Source: JBMTVN01 sp046047235 (GTDB taxonomy: Bacteria > Verrucomicrobiota > Verrucomicrobiia > Limisphaerales > JAHDYP01). Taken from it: 64,000 nt of DNA. Position numbers and translations under genes: made by a program. This document shows, piece by piece, positions 49,975 through 59,294 of this stretch (within the stretch, counting starts at the first letter, position 1; every line of letters begins with the position of its first letter). The notes beneath the pieces are model-generated. The model saw only the letters and a list, made by a program, of their open reading frames with translations. It did not search any database and had not been told where the DNA came from. The stretch spans positions 6,932-70,931 of the forward strand of contig JBJOII010000006.1 of assembly GCA_046047235.1 (NCBI GenBank), read 5' to 3'.

Positions 49975-51698
49975 CCCAGAAAGACTGCAGGTTCGTGGCG
50001 CATGGGCAGGTATTCGGGGAACCACATGGATCGGCGGACCGCATCGTCGACCTCATCAGCCGTCATCGCTGGACAAGCCCCCTCCGCTTCTGCCTGGCGT
50101 ATGACAGCGCAAGCCACCGCATGGGAGCATTCACGGATGCTCTTGAGCGATGGGTAGACAGATCCCTGCTCCAAGTCGGCTGGGGTGACAGCCGCTGCCA
50201 GTGCCTTCGCCGCTGCCAGAAACGTACGGTCTCTCAAGCGTGATAGTTGTCCCACGATTGCCCCCAAACCTATCCCAGGGAAGCAATAGACGTTGTTGGC
50301 TTGGCCGATCTTGTATCGCTTGCCTGCATGCTCAACGGTTTCAAACGGGCTGCCTGTCGCCACGATCGCCTGTCCATTTGACCATTCGATTGCGTCTCGC
50401 GGGTGGCATTCCGATTTTGAGGTTGGATTAGACAAGGCGAAGATAACGGGGCGGTTGCAGCTGGCGGCCATGTCCCGCACAACTGCCTGGGTAAAGAGGC
50501 CTCCAACACCGGAAGCTCCCAGAAGAACCGAGGGCCGCACACTTCGGATGACCTCCACCAGCTGGATGCGGCCTTCCGGATCGCGACTAAACCCGGTGAC
50601 TTCCTCCGGATCACGGGCGAACCGCGCCTTGAAACTCTCCAGCCCGGGGCGATCGTTTACGACCAAGCCCCCTGTGTCCACACACCAGATCCGGCTGCAG
50701 GCTTCACTCTCCTGCAGGCCGGATTCCGTCATGGCCTGCACAACCAAGGCGGCAATGCCCTGCGCTGCCGCGCCTGCTCCGCTCAGCACCACCCTTTGTT
50801 CACGCATGGGCACTCCGGTAATCCTGCTCGAGGCCAGCAACCCCGCAACCACCACGGCGGCCGTGCCCTGAATATCGTCGTTGAAGGAGCAGAGCTGGTC
50901 GCGGAAGCGCCCGAGTTGTCGGATTGCGTTCCCCTTCAGAAAATCCTCCCATTGCAACACCGCACGCGGAAATACCGCTCGGACTGCCGAAACAAAGGCA
51001 TCCACAAAGTCCTGATACTCCGTGCCCCTTACGCGTTCGTGACGCAGTCCAAGATAGAGCGGATCCTCCAGACGTTCTCGATTGTCCGTGCCCACGTCCA
51101 GCATGACAGGCAGCGCGGTATAGGGGGGAACACCGGCGCAAAGTGAATACAGACAGAGCTTCCCAATGGGGATACCCATGCCTCCAGCTCCCTGATCACC
51201 CAACCCGAGTATTCGTTCCCCATCGGTTACCACCATGATCGACACCCGTTCGAGGTCCACGTGGCGAAGCACCCGTTCCAGTTGATGGCGGTGGTCATAC
51301 GTCACGTAGACCCCGCGCGCTCGCCGATAAATATGCGAGAAGCGCTGGCATGCCTCCCCCACAGTCGGGGTGTAGACAATCGGCAGCATCTCCTCGATGT
51401 GCTCGTAGAGCAGGCGGTAGAAAAGCGTCTCATTACGATCCTGCAGGGCCGCCAGATAAACGTACTTGTCAAGGTTTGTCGGGCCAGTGCAGAAAGCATC
51501 GTAAACCCGCCGCAGCTGGTCGCTCATGGAACAGATGGCCGGTGGCAAAAGGCCATCCAGCCTGAGCCGACGTCGCTCCTCAGCCGAGAATGCCGTCCCC
51601 TTGTTGGTTTGCGGGTTCAGCAGCAGCAGCCGGCCCCGCTGCTTGACGGCCATGTATGCGCCACGGCCAATGCTATCCTGTCGGATCGAGAAATTCAT
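49971..51698 (-). CDS. NAD-dependent malic enzyme
   Basis: Protein of 575 residues. GGGAG followed six bases later by the ATG at 51698 decides the start; a TTG at 51743 is less likely. IVYTPTVGEACQRFSHIYRR and the catalytic Lys in LGDQGAGGMGIPIGKLCLYSLCAGV match large malic enzymes (about 540-580 residues, ME family). FNDDIQGTAAVVVAGLLA is the metal/NAD-site segment and VLSGAGAAAQGIA the Rossmann fingerprint; IFALSNPTSKSECHP is also typical. It oxidatively decarboxylates malate to pyruvate, in the cytoplasm. It is divergent from the DUF4832-type gene. Confidence 0.92.
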   Translation of the reverse strand: MNFSIRQDSIGRGAYMAVKQRGRLLLLNPQTNKGTAFSAEERRRLRLDGLLPPAICSMSDQLRRVYDAFCTGPTNLDKYVYLAALQDRNETLFYRLLYEHIEEMLPIVYTPTVGEACQRFSHIYRRARGVYVTYDHRHQLERVLRHVDLERVSIMVVTDGERILGLGDQGAGGMGIPIGKLCLYSLCAGVPPYTALPVMLDVGTDNRERLEDPLYLGLRHERVRGTEYQDFVDAFVSAVRAVFPRAVLQWEDFLKGNAIRQLGRFRDQLCSFNDDIQGTAAVVVAGLLASSRITGVPMREQRVVLSGAGAAAQGIAALVVQAMTESGLQESEACSRIWCVDTGGLVVNDRPGLESFKARFARDPEEVTGFSRDPEGRIQLVEVIRSVRPSVLLGASGVGGLFTQAVVRDMAASCNRPVIFALSNPTSKSECHPRDAIEWSNGQAIVATGSPFETVEHAGKRYKIGQANNVYCFPGIGLGAIVGQLSRLRDRTFLAAAKALAAAVTPADLEQGSVYPSLKSIRECSHAVACAVIRQAEAEGACPAMTADEVDDAVRRSMWFPEYLPMRHEPAVFLG

Positions 51699-51975
51699 CC
51701 CGTGCTCCCGCACTAGCCAGGCCGAACCGGGCGAGGGCTCCAACCGTCGCCGGATTGGAATGGAATTGTGCCTTTATCTATCACCAGTCGACCGCAACTG
51801 CCGGTTGGTCAACGGGAAACTTCACAGCAAAGCTCGCCAAGCAGACGGCCGCTTTTGGCGGCCGGAATTGGCAAGCGCTCCGGGCCAGTGGCGTTGCGCG
51901 GGGGTGGTGTCCCTGCCCTGAGGCAGCTTGCCAGCCGCCACTCGATGGCATACAGTGCGTGACGTTTCGGTCACC

Positions 51976-54225
51976 ATGATGCGATGCGTCCTGCCACGGA
52001 ACTACGCTGGTTTGAGTTGGTTGCTCCTCCTTGTGCTTCAGGTGGCCTCTTTCGGAGCCGCTCTGAGCAAGTCGCTGGAATATCTGCCAGCCCCTCCGGA
52101 TAACCCACTCAAGGGATTCGTCTCCTATCCCGGAACAACGGGCGATTTTCCGCACAGCATGGAATGGGGTTACTTCGCCCTGCGGGACATCGTCGTCGGC
52201 AATCGGCAGTATGATTGGTCGCCCCTGGAGCAACAGCTCCAGAACTCAGCCTCGAAAGGCTGTCAGTTCTGGTGCCGCTTCTACCTGGAATGGCCCGGCA
52301 AACCCAACGCAATCCCCCATTACCTGCTCGAGGACGGCATGGCGGCCTACGCGTGGACCAATACCAATACCCAACCGTTTCCGCCGGCCGTGAATTTTAC
52401 CCCGGATTATGAGGACGGTAGATTGCGGCGGGCCTTGCAGGATTTCATTGCCGAGTTTGGCCGAAGGTATGACGGGGATCCACGGTTGGGATTCGTGAGC
52501 GTGGGCCTCCTCGGCACCTGGGGAGAGTGGCACAACCACCCGAGCAACTTCCTTTTCGCCTCCAAGACCGTCCAGACCGAAGTCTACGAGGCCTATGAGA
52601 AGGCGTTCAGGACCACAAAGATCCTCGCGAGATATCCGGCAGGGAACTCCGATCCCGTCTATGCTTCCAACCACGAGCGTCGGTTGGGCTACCACGACGA
52701 CTCCTTCGCATGGGCGACTGTCCACACGGGTCGGCGGGAGGATGACTGGTTCTTCGAGTCACGGTTGCGCCGCGCGGGCGCTTTGGAAAAGTGGAGAGCA
52801 CAGCCCATTGGCGGCGAGGTTCGGCCTGAAGTGTGGGACTGCTTGTTCGCCGATCCTTCGTGCGCGCCCCCCGGGCAGGAGTACGAGCGGGCTCTGACGG
52901 TTACGCATGCTTCCTTGTTGGCGAATCACGGTGTGTTTAGGGAACAGCTCGATCCCGAGGTGCGGAGCCGGGCGCTGAGGGCCGCGCAGCAACTGGGTTA
53001 TGAACTCTACGTTTCCGAAGCCATCATCCGCGCCAGTGACCACGCCCCTGAGTTGCTCGCCACCCTTAGCCTCACGAACACCGGTGTCGCTCCTTTCTAT
53101 TACAACTGGCCGGTAGAGCTCGGGGCCTGTACCCGCTTCGGACAAAGACTCCTGCAAATCTGGCCCACCGAATGGAAACTTTCCGACATACAACCAGGAC
53201 AGCCAGCCACCGTATGGGCCACGCGGGTTGGGTTCCCGGACCTGCCCGAGGGAGATTACAAGCTGCTCCTGCGCAGCCGGAATCCCATGGCGTCCGGTCG
53301 ACCTGTCCGGTTCGCCAATACCGCCCAGGACCAGGATTTGCAGGGCTGGTTGACTCTCGGCGAGTTCCGTGCTGTCAAACCCCGATCCCCTGCCCCACCA
53401 CCCTCCGAGCAGGATACTCTGCAGACGCTGAAGGTCGGATTGCACCTGATCCGGTTGAACTCCAACGCTGTATTGGATCAAGAGCTCCGCTCCTGGCTGA
53501 GTTCGTTGGCAGGCAACACAGCCATCACCCCGGCTCCCGTCCAGTCCCTGACGGCGGACCGGCGTGACCCTGTTCCCCGAGGTCTGGCCTTTGATCGCAT
53601 TGCAGGTCCCGGACTCCTCTACGTCGGCGACGCTCCAGACGGTCCGGCGTTGATCGAGGCACTGCGCCGCGGGCCAGGAACGGAGATCCTGTCCCTCCCG
53701 TCCAAAGAATCGCAGGTCGGTGAGGCCCTGGAATTGCACGTATCCGAAAGGACCGCTGTTCGAACCGGTATCCTGGATGAGGCCGTGGTTGGCCCGCGCG
53801 CTTCAACGCCCTACCTGGGAAATCCATTTTCCACGACAGAGGTGGACTGCGGGATCTGGTTCGCCATGGATTCCAGCTGGCAAAGCGACGGAGAAGCGAT
53901 CCTAGGGCGGATGCATCTCACCACGGTCGAATTCGACGGGTATCGAGTCGATACACCCCCTGATCCGGTTGAGGTCTGGTTGAATGGTGAGAGGCGAGTG
54001 GTTGAGACCCCGATCCCGCGCCTCTACTCCCGCGAAATTCAGGTCTCAGTCGAATTTGTTCCCGGCTCCAGCCTGTTGTTTGGCTCATGGGCCGCCGCCC
54101 CCGACTCTGCCTTCCAGCCTGCCACACCCGCTGTGGAGCCGATCATCCCGGGGTTGGACCCGGCAATCCCACCGCTGCTTATCCTGCTGACAACGGAGTT
54201 GGTATCAGCTCCCGCTACACCTTAG
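51976..54225 (+). CDS. Secreted DUF4832-type glycoside hydrolase-like protein
   Basis: Protein of 749 residues. The ATG at 51976 (or 51979) starts a signal peptide (LSWLLLLVLQVASFGAALS). A TIM-barrel-like region follows: NPLKGFVSYPG, YFALRDIVVGNRQYDWSPLE, CQFWCRFYLEWPG and GFVSVGLLGTWGEWHNHP, where Glu in GEWH is a possible catalytic acid. This order fits the DUF4832/DUF4874 group of glycoside-hydrolase-related proteins. The following about 140 residues are a beta-sandwich (LATLSLTNTGVAPFYYNW, GDYKLLLRSRNP), then a last region of unknown fold. It ends three bases before the convergent GHMP-kinase gene. Confidence 0.65.
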   Translation: MMRCVLPRNYAGLSWLLLLVLQVASFGAALSKSLEYLPAPPDNPLKGFVSYPGTTGDFPHSMEWGYFALRDIVVGNRQYDWSPLEQQLQNSASKGCQFWCRFYLEWPGKPNAIPHYLLEDGMAAYAWTNTNTQPFPPAVNFTPDYEDGRLRRALQDFIAEFGRRYDGDPRLGFVSVGLLGTWGEWHNHPSNFLFASKTVQTEVYEAYEKAFRTTKILARYPAGNSDPVYASNHERRLGYHDDSFAWATVHTGRREDDWFFESRLRRAGALEKWRAQPIGGEVRPEVWDCLFADPSCAPPGQEYERALTVTHASLLANHGVFREQLDPEVRSRALRAAQQLGYELYVSEAIIRASDHAPELLATLSLTNTGVAPFYYNWPVELGACTRFGQRLLQIWPTEWKLSDIQPGQPATVWATRVGFPDLPEGDYKLLLRSRNPMASGRPVRFANTAQDQDLQGWLTLGEFRAVKPRSPAPPPSEQDTLQTLKVGLHLIRLNSNAVLDQELRSWLSSLAGNTAITPAPVQSLTADRRDPVPRGLAFDRIAGPGLLYVGDAPDGPALIEALRRGPGTEILSLPSKESQVGEALELHVSERTAVRTGILDEAVVGPRASTPYLGNPFSTTEVDCGIWFAMDSSWQSDGEAILGRMHLTTVEFDGYRVDTPPDPVEVWLNGERRVVETPIPRLYSREIQVSVEFVPGSSLLFGSWAAAPDSAFQPATPAVEPIIPGLDPAIPPLLILLTTELVSAPATP

Positions 54226-54228
54226 CCC

Positions 54229-55524
54229 TCAGCCTTCCGCGCCGTCTGCCATCGGCAGGACACTGACTTTCGGCCTGCTCCCAACCTCCGCCGCACAACG
54301 CTCGGCTAGCTGTTCCACAAAGGTCACCACCTCATGGTAGGCCACAAGAAACAACACGCTCGAACCATGTCCCGGCCCTAGCAATCGCCCCCCGTGACAG
54401 CCTGGGAGTGACCGTGCGATCTCAATGATACTGTCCGCGATCAGCGAGGAAGCACCAGAGTTTGCGGCAAAGCTCTCCTGACTCAAAGTCAGGTAATGAC
54501 CGAATTGCACAATGTCTTCGTCCCGCAGGGCCCGCTCCGCGTAAACCACCCGCTGCAACTCCCCGGCAACATGTCTTGCACAGGCCGCCTGAGTCGCATT
54601 CAACCGCTCGCCATTGACCTTTAAGTACGCCGGGTCCACCGATCGTAACGCTTTTGCCAGGAGTAACCGCGCCGTCTCCCGACACAGCCTCAACCAGCTA
54701 CCCCGCCACTCCGCCTGCTCTGCAGTTGCACCCACACCAAGCTCGACCACAACCAGCGCTTCCCCAACCAGGCGATACTGATCAAATCGTTGGAACCTGC
54801 AGTCCGTAGCCAGAACATGCCACTCCTTCGCAAACAGAGATGGCCAGGGATCAAACGCTTCGCCTGCCCATTCCGGGGAATTGTCCCAGATCGACTTGCA
54901 CCACTCTACCAGGATGCGCTTTTCATCCGCACTCCAGCCAGGCACGCGTCCCCGGGGATCCCGCCTGGGCGGTTCACCCGCACCCAACAGCGTCAGGCTG
55001 TAGGGATACTGCCGGCGCAGCGCAGCCATGACCGCCACCGTGTAAGCGGCTCCCTCGCCCAATCCCAGCCCCTGGGGAATGGAGGAATGCACCGACAGGT
55101 TGAAGCCGCTAAAATGCACCTTCCTTCGGCGCAACTCGCGCAGGACACTCTTTATCCACCGCACCTGAGGCGCGTCCCCTGGATCAGCCCCAAGCTCGTG
55201 CAGCCAGAAACTCGCCCGCCCCGCCCCGGCATCCCAGACAAAGTCGACGCGCCCGTCGCGACGTGGCGACACTCCCGCCCGAGCCTTCCGGTCAATGGCC
55301 ACGGCCAACACCAGCCCCTCCTCCTGAGCCGTGCTCCCCCCCAGGAACTCCACTCTGCCCGGGGCCTCAGCGACCTGGGCCGGCAGCTCGAGAAACGCCT
55401 GCTGATGCATTGCCTGTAGCGGATCCCGCTTTTTGTTGTCCGTCACCACCTGCAACTCACCACCACAGAATGTGCAATCCCTCAAGCCATAATCCCTGTA
55501 GGCCCTCCATATCAGGCAGTTCAT
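54229..55524 (-). CDS. Divergent galactokinase-like GHMP protein
   Basis: Protein of 431 residues from the ATG at 55524; an upstream extension to 55581 would overlap the next gene. The overall galactokinase order is kept: APGRVEFLGGST at residues 54-65 (usual APGRVNLIGEHTDY), PQGLGLGEGAAYTVAV (usual GLSSSAA) and LLGPGHGSSVLFLV (usual GGGFGG), with LATDCRFQRFD matching the usual DCRSLE. All three classical motifs are altered, including the GEHTDY sugar-binding part. It may act on another sugar or have lost kinase activity. Confidence 0.7.
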   Translation of the reverse strand: MNCLIWRAYRDYGLRDCTFCGGELQVVTDNKKRDPLQAMHQQAFLELPAQVAEAPGRVEFLGGSTAQEEGLVLAVAIDRKARAGVSPRRDGRVDFVWDAGAGRASFWLHELGADPGDAPQVRWIKSVLRELRRRKVHFSGFNLSVHSSIPQGLGLGEGAAYTVAVMAALRRQYPYSLTLLGAGEPPRRDPRGRVPGWSADEKRILVEWCKSIWDNSPEWAGEAFDPWPSLFAKEWHVLATDCRFQRFDQYRLVGEALVVVELGVGATAEQAEWRGSWLRLCRETARLLLAKALRSVDPAYLKVNGERLNATQAACARHVAGELQRVVYAERALRDEDIVQFGHYLTLSQESFAANSGASSLIADSIIEIARSLPGCHGGRLLGPGHGSSVLFLVAYHEVVTFVEQLAERCAAEVGSRPKVSVLPMADGAEG

Positions 55525-55568
55525 GTCCCGTCCTTGCTCGAAGCAGCGTCCGACGCTATGCATTGCGG

Positions 55569-56435
55569 GTGCCGCAACCAAACTTCCAGGACGCTACGCT
55601 GATTCTCGTGGGACACGGAGCCACCGATAACCCCGGCTCCACCGAGCCACTCCTGAACGTCGGTCGAGTCCTGCGTAAACGCGGCATTTTCGGACAGGTG
55701 CTCGAGGGATTCTATCGCGCCGAGCCGTCTATCCGGTCGCTTTGGGACCAAGTGAGCCAGACCCGCGTCTTCGTCTGCCCCCTCACCATCAGCGAAGGTT
55801 GGTTTACCAACCAGATCGTTCCTCGGGAATTGGGACTCAAAGGCCCGCGGCCAGCAGGCCAGCCCGACCGGCAATTTCGCGAAGGAAGGGAAGTCTACTG
55901 CTGCGTCTCGCTGGGCGATCACCCGCTCATGACCGAGCTTTTGATTCGCCGGGCCCGGGAAGCCCTCCTGGAGGCTCCGGGCGAACGTCCCACTGACCCG
56001 AAGCATACCGCAGTGTTCGTTGCCGGCCATGGAACCAAGAGGAACAAGCAGTCCCGACAGGCCATCGAGGACCAGGTCGAACGAATCCAACACCGACAGA
56101 TTTTCGGGGAAGTCCACCCCACGTTTATGCTCGAGGAGCCCTTGATCGCCGATTGCTGGAAGGCAACCCGGCTCCCGGATCTGGTTCTGGTTCCCTTCTT
56201 TATGGCCAATGGCCTCCATACCCTGGAGGATATCCCCGTCATGCTCGGCGTGAGCGAAACCGAAGTTCGGGAACGACTTCGTCGAGGCGACGCCACCTGG
56301 CTTAATCCAACCTCCCAGGGCCCCCAACGGCTCTGGTATACCCCGGCCATCGGTTCTGATCCCGCCCTGGTCGATCTCGTCATGGAGCGGGTTCTTGAAG
56401 CCGAGGCATTGCCACAAACCGCAGGCCAAGGTTAA
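55569..56435 (+). CDS. CbiX/SirB-like chelatase-family protein (two domains)
   Basis: Protein of 288 residues. The GTG at 55569 is the most plausible start because ATLILVGHGATDNPGSTEPL, the first strand of the CbiX fold, begins there; further upstream frame is not family-like. Two similar halves are seen, the second starting VFVAGHGTKRNKQS, each with the HG dipeptide whose His binds metal in CbiX/SirB. Such proteins insert Co or Fe into sirohydrochlorin, but no cobalamin or siroheme genes are nearby, and the local partners are aromatic amino acid genes. It is 44 bases from the divergent GHMP gene and 9 bases from the tyrA start. Confidence 0.75.
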   Translation: MPQPNFQDATLILVGHGATDNPGSTEPLLNVGRVLRKRGIFGQVLEGFYRAEPSIRSLWDQVSQTRVFVCPLTISEGWFTNQIVPRELGLKGPRPAGQPDRQFREGREVYCCVSLGDHPLMTELLIRRAREALLEAPGERPTDPKHTAVFVAGHGTKRNKQSRQAIEDQVERIQHRQIFGEVHPTFMLEEPLIADCWKATRLPDLVLVPFFMANGLHTLEDIPVMLGVSETEVRERLRRGDATWLNPTSQGPQRLWYTPAIGSDPALVDLVMERVLEAEALPQTAGQG

Positions 56436-56444
56436 ATCCCCGCC

Positions 56445-57332
56445 GTGCATTTCCAGAAGGTCACGGTAGCCGGAGTCGGATTGCTGGGCGCATCCCTCGC
56501 GCTAGCACTCAAACAAACCGGCCTGGCAAGTCGGGTCGATGGACTAGTCCGTCGATCCGCCAGTATTGCTGAGTGCGAGAAACTCGGCGTGGTGGATCGC
56601 GCAACCAGAAACCCTCTGCTCGCCGCCGAACACGCTAATCTCATAATCGTCTGCACCCCTCTCGGCACGATGGAGGCCGTCGTGGAAAGCATGCTCCCCG
56701 CCATCCGCCCTGGCACGCTCGTCACGGATGTCGGCTCCGTGAAAAGTTCGGTGGTGCGTACGCTCGAGCCAATGCTCGCCAAGGTAGGGGCACATTTTGT
56801 TGGAAGCCATCCGATGGCCGGAAGCGAGCAAACCGGGCCCGCAACTGCAAAACCAGGGCTTTTTCAGGATGCCATCTGCGTGGTCACCCCCACGTCAAGG
56901 ACTCCCGCCAGTGTGCTGAAACAGGTCCAGGGCATGTGGAAATCCGTCGGAGGAAAACCTCTGATTCTGGGTCCGGAAGACCACGATGACCTTGTCAGCC
57001 GCTCCAGCCACCTCCCCCACATACTGGCAGCAGAACTGGCCAGCTACGTCCTCAGCCCCGCACACCCCAAGGAACAACCCCTGCTCTGTGCAACAGGTTT
57101 CCGGGATACTACCCGGGTGGCCTCCGGGTCTCCTCAAGTCTGGAGGGATATCGCCATGGCCAACCGCGAAAACCTGGCCCGAGTGCTCGCAGTCTATATC
57201 GAGGGATTGCAGGAGGTGCATCAGGCACTTCAGGAGTCGGACCATGGTTCGCTACTCGATTTCTTCGAACGGGCGCAAACACGGCGCAACACCTGGATCT
57301 CCAGCTTCCAGTCAGCCAGCTCAGACGAATAG
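56445..57332 (+). CDS. tyrA: Prephenate dehydrogenase
   Basis: Protein of 295 residues from a GTG at 56445. VTVAGVGLLGASLALALKQTG is the Rossmann NAD loop and VTDVGSVKSSVV and FVGSHPMAGSEQTGP are the family signature, including the substrate-binding His of SHPMAG. It oxidatively decarboxylates prephenate to 4-hydroxyphenylpyruvate in tyrosine synthesis. There is no chorismate mutase or ACT domain. It lies 9 bases behind the cbiX-like gene and 9 bases before aroA, consistent with one transcript. Confidence 0.94.
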   Translation: MHFQKVTVAGVGLLGASLALALKQTGLASRVDGLVRRSASIAECEKLGVVDRATRNPLLAAEHANLIIVCTPLGTMEAVVESMLPAIRPGTLVTDVGSVKSSVVRTLEPMLAKVGAHFVGSHPMAGSEQTGPATAKPGLFQDAICVVTPTSRTPASVLKQVQGMWKSVGGKPLILGPEDHDDLVSRSSHLPHILAAELASYVLSPAHPKEQPLLCATGFRDTTRVASGSPQVWRDIAMANRENLARVLAVYIEGLQEVHQALQESDHGSLLDFFERAQTRRNTWISSFQSASSDE

Positions 57333-57341
57333 CGCCTCATC

Positions 57342-58622
57342 ATGCCCCTCCCCGACCAGATCGAAATTGTCCCGCCCGTCAGCCCCATTCAGGCCAGCAT
57401 TTCCCTGCCCGGCTCCAAGAGTATTACCAACAGGGCCCTGATCCTCGCCGCCCTGTCCCGAGGCGCGGTGACCCTCGAAGGTGCACTGTGGAGCGAAGAT
57501 ACGGAGGTCATGGCCGAGTCACTCCAACGACTCGGGTTCGAACTCCAAATCCGCCGCGAAAATAGCCAGGACGGAAACTGCCAAATCACCGTTCACGGTC
57601 AGGACGGGCGGATTCCGCTGGCCGGGACGGAAGCAGCCCCTCTGGAGCTGTTCGTCGGCAACGCAGGCACAGCCGCCCGGTTCCTAACCGCACTGGTTTG
57701 CCTTGGAGAGGGCTCCTACCGGATGCAAGGAGTCCCCCGGATGCACCAGCGCCCTCAAGCTGCCCTGCTTCAGGCCCTTCGCCACCTCGGCTACCGCGTG
57801 GATTCAGACTCAGACCGCCTGCCAGTAACCATCCATAGCCCGGGCCCCAGGCCCGGCTCCGTCAATATCTCAATCCGCCAAAGCTCCCAGTTCGCCTCTG
57901 CCCTCCTGCTCGTAGCCCGCCACGCAGGATGGGAAGTGCGTATCGCCGACGAAAACACGGAGGAATCCGCCTACGTCGACATGACTCAAGCCATGCTCCG
58001 GTCTTTCCCCTTCTATGGTGGCGATTTTGTGGTTGAGCCGGACGCTTCAAGCGGGAGCTATATTTGGGCTGCCAACCATCTCCTGCGCTCCAGTCTCGGC
58101 CCCGACTGCCTGATCCAACCCACAGTGTGGCCGGATTCAGGGTGGCAGATTGACCAGCGTTTTCCCCAAAACCTCCCGCTCAGTCGACCCATCTCCAGAA
58201 ACGGCGACCTCGGCGATAGTATCATGACAGCGGTAGTGCTTGGTGCGTTCGCCGAGAATCCCGTCCAGTTCACCGACCTGGGCCGACTCAGGCTGCAGGA
58301 ATGCGAACGCGTGCAGGCGCTGCAGACGGAGCTTGGCCGATGCGGCGCCAAAGTTACCCAACAGGGTGACACGCTCACTGTCTATCCCTCCAAACTGCAC
58401 GGTGCTGCCATCGAAACGTATAAGGACCATCGCATGGCGATGTGCTTCGCCTGCCTCGGCCTGAGAATCCCGGGCATGCGCATCCAAGACCCGTCCTGCG
58501 TGAGTAAAACCTATCCCCGGTTCTTCCAAATGCTCGCTACCCCTGCTCCTGCCGGGCTCGGCGTCACGCTGCTCAATGCCAATACCGGCCAACAGCTCGA
58601 TCCAGGCTCCCTCCTACCCTAA
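57342..58622 (+). CDS. aroA: 3-phosphoshikimate 1-carboxyvinyltransferase (EPSP synthase)
   Basis: Protein of 426 residues. LPGSKSITNRALILAAL is the phosphate-binding signature with the conserved Lys, GNAGTAARFLTAL the PEP/shikimate loop, and the later SVNISIRQSSQFASALLL and ETYKDHRMAMCFACLGL segments are typical; KDHRMAM is a diagnostic C-terminal block. It transfers the enolpyruvyl group of PEP to shikimate-3-phosphate. It belongs to the forward tyrA-aroA-cmk-plsC cluster. Confidence 0.96.
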   Translation: MPLPDQIEIVPPVSPIQASISLPGSKSITNRALILAALSRGAVTLEGALWSEDTEVMAESLQRLGFELQIRRENSQDGNCQITVHGQDGRIPLAGTEAAPLELFVGNAGTAARFLTALVCLGEGSYRMQGVPRMHQRPQAALLQALRHLGYRVDSDSDRLPVTIHSPGPRPGSVNISIRQSSQFASALLLVARHAGWEVRIADENTEESAYVDMTQAMLRSFPFYGGDFVVEPDASSGSYIWAANHLLRSSLGPDCLIQPTVWPDSGWQIDQRFPQNLPLSRPISRNGDLGDSIMTAVVLGAFAENPVQFTDLGRLRLQECERVQALQTELGRCGAKVTQQGDTLTVYPSKLHGAAIETYKDHRMAMCFACLGLRIPGMRIQDPSCVSKTYPRFFQMLATPAPAGLGVTLLNANTGQQLDPGSLLP

Positions 58623-58631
58623 CGGAACACC

Positions 58632-59294
58632 ATGACCAACACACCCCAACCAAATCCCATCGTCATCGCCATCGACGGAACCAGTGCCAGTGGCAAAAGC
58701 ACCAACGCCCGCAAAGTGGCCGCAGCCCTCGGCTATACCTACGTCGATACCGGGGCCATGTACCGCACCCTGGCATGGTACTGCCTGAAGTCCAACGTGG
58801 ATATCGACAACCCCAAAGCCGTCGCCAACGCTCTCCGCCGCTGGAAAACCCAACTCATCACCACCGAAGGAGAGGTCCGCCTGCTCGTCGATGATTACTT
58901 CCCCAAAGCGGAGATCAGAACCGCCGAAACCAGCGCGGCCGTCCCCCACGTAGCCGCCGTCCCCAAGGTCCGCGACTGGATGAAACAGGCCCAGCGCGAT
59001 TGCGTCCGCTTCGGAAACCTTGTGATGGAGGGCCGCGATATCGGCACCGCCGTCTTCCCTGAAACCGATTTCAAATACTACCTGGATGCATCCCTCACGG
59101 AGCGCACCCGTCGTCGCACCGCTGACGGCGTGCAGGAGAACCTCGCCGCCCGGGACGAACGCGACAGCCAGCGCGCAGTCGCACCGCTCATGGTGCCGCT
59201 CGGAGCCAAGGTCATCAACAACTCGGAACTCACCTCGGAAATCACCAGTGGCATGATCCTTGATGATATTCGGGAACGCATGAGCCGGTCATGA
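58632..59294 (+). CDS. cmk: Cytidylate kinase
   Basis: Protein of 220 residues, family length. AIDGTSASGKSTNARKVA is the P-loop, YVDTGAMYRTLAW the CMP-binding DTGAMYR block, and VMEGRDIGTAVFPETDFKYYLDA the LID and following strand. It phosphorylates CMP and dCMP. It begins 9 bases after aroA and its stop overlaps the plsC start by four bases (ATGA), so it is in the same operon; aroA-cmk neighbours are common in bacteria. Confidence 0.95.
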   Translation: MTNTPQPNPIVIAIDGTSASGKSTNARKVAAALGYTYVDTGAMYRTLAWYCLKSNVDIDNPKAVANALRRWKTQLITTEGEVRLLVDDYFPKAEIRTAETSAAVPHVAAVPKVRDWMKQAQRDCVRFGNLVMEGRDIGTAVFPETDFKYYLDASLTERTRRRTADGVQENLAARDERDSQRAVAPLMVPLGAKVINNSELTSEITSGMILDDIRERMSRS

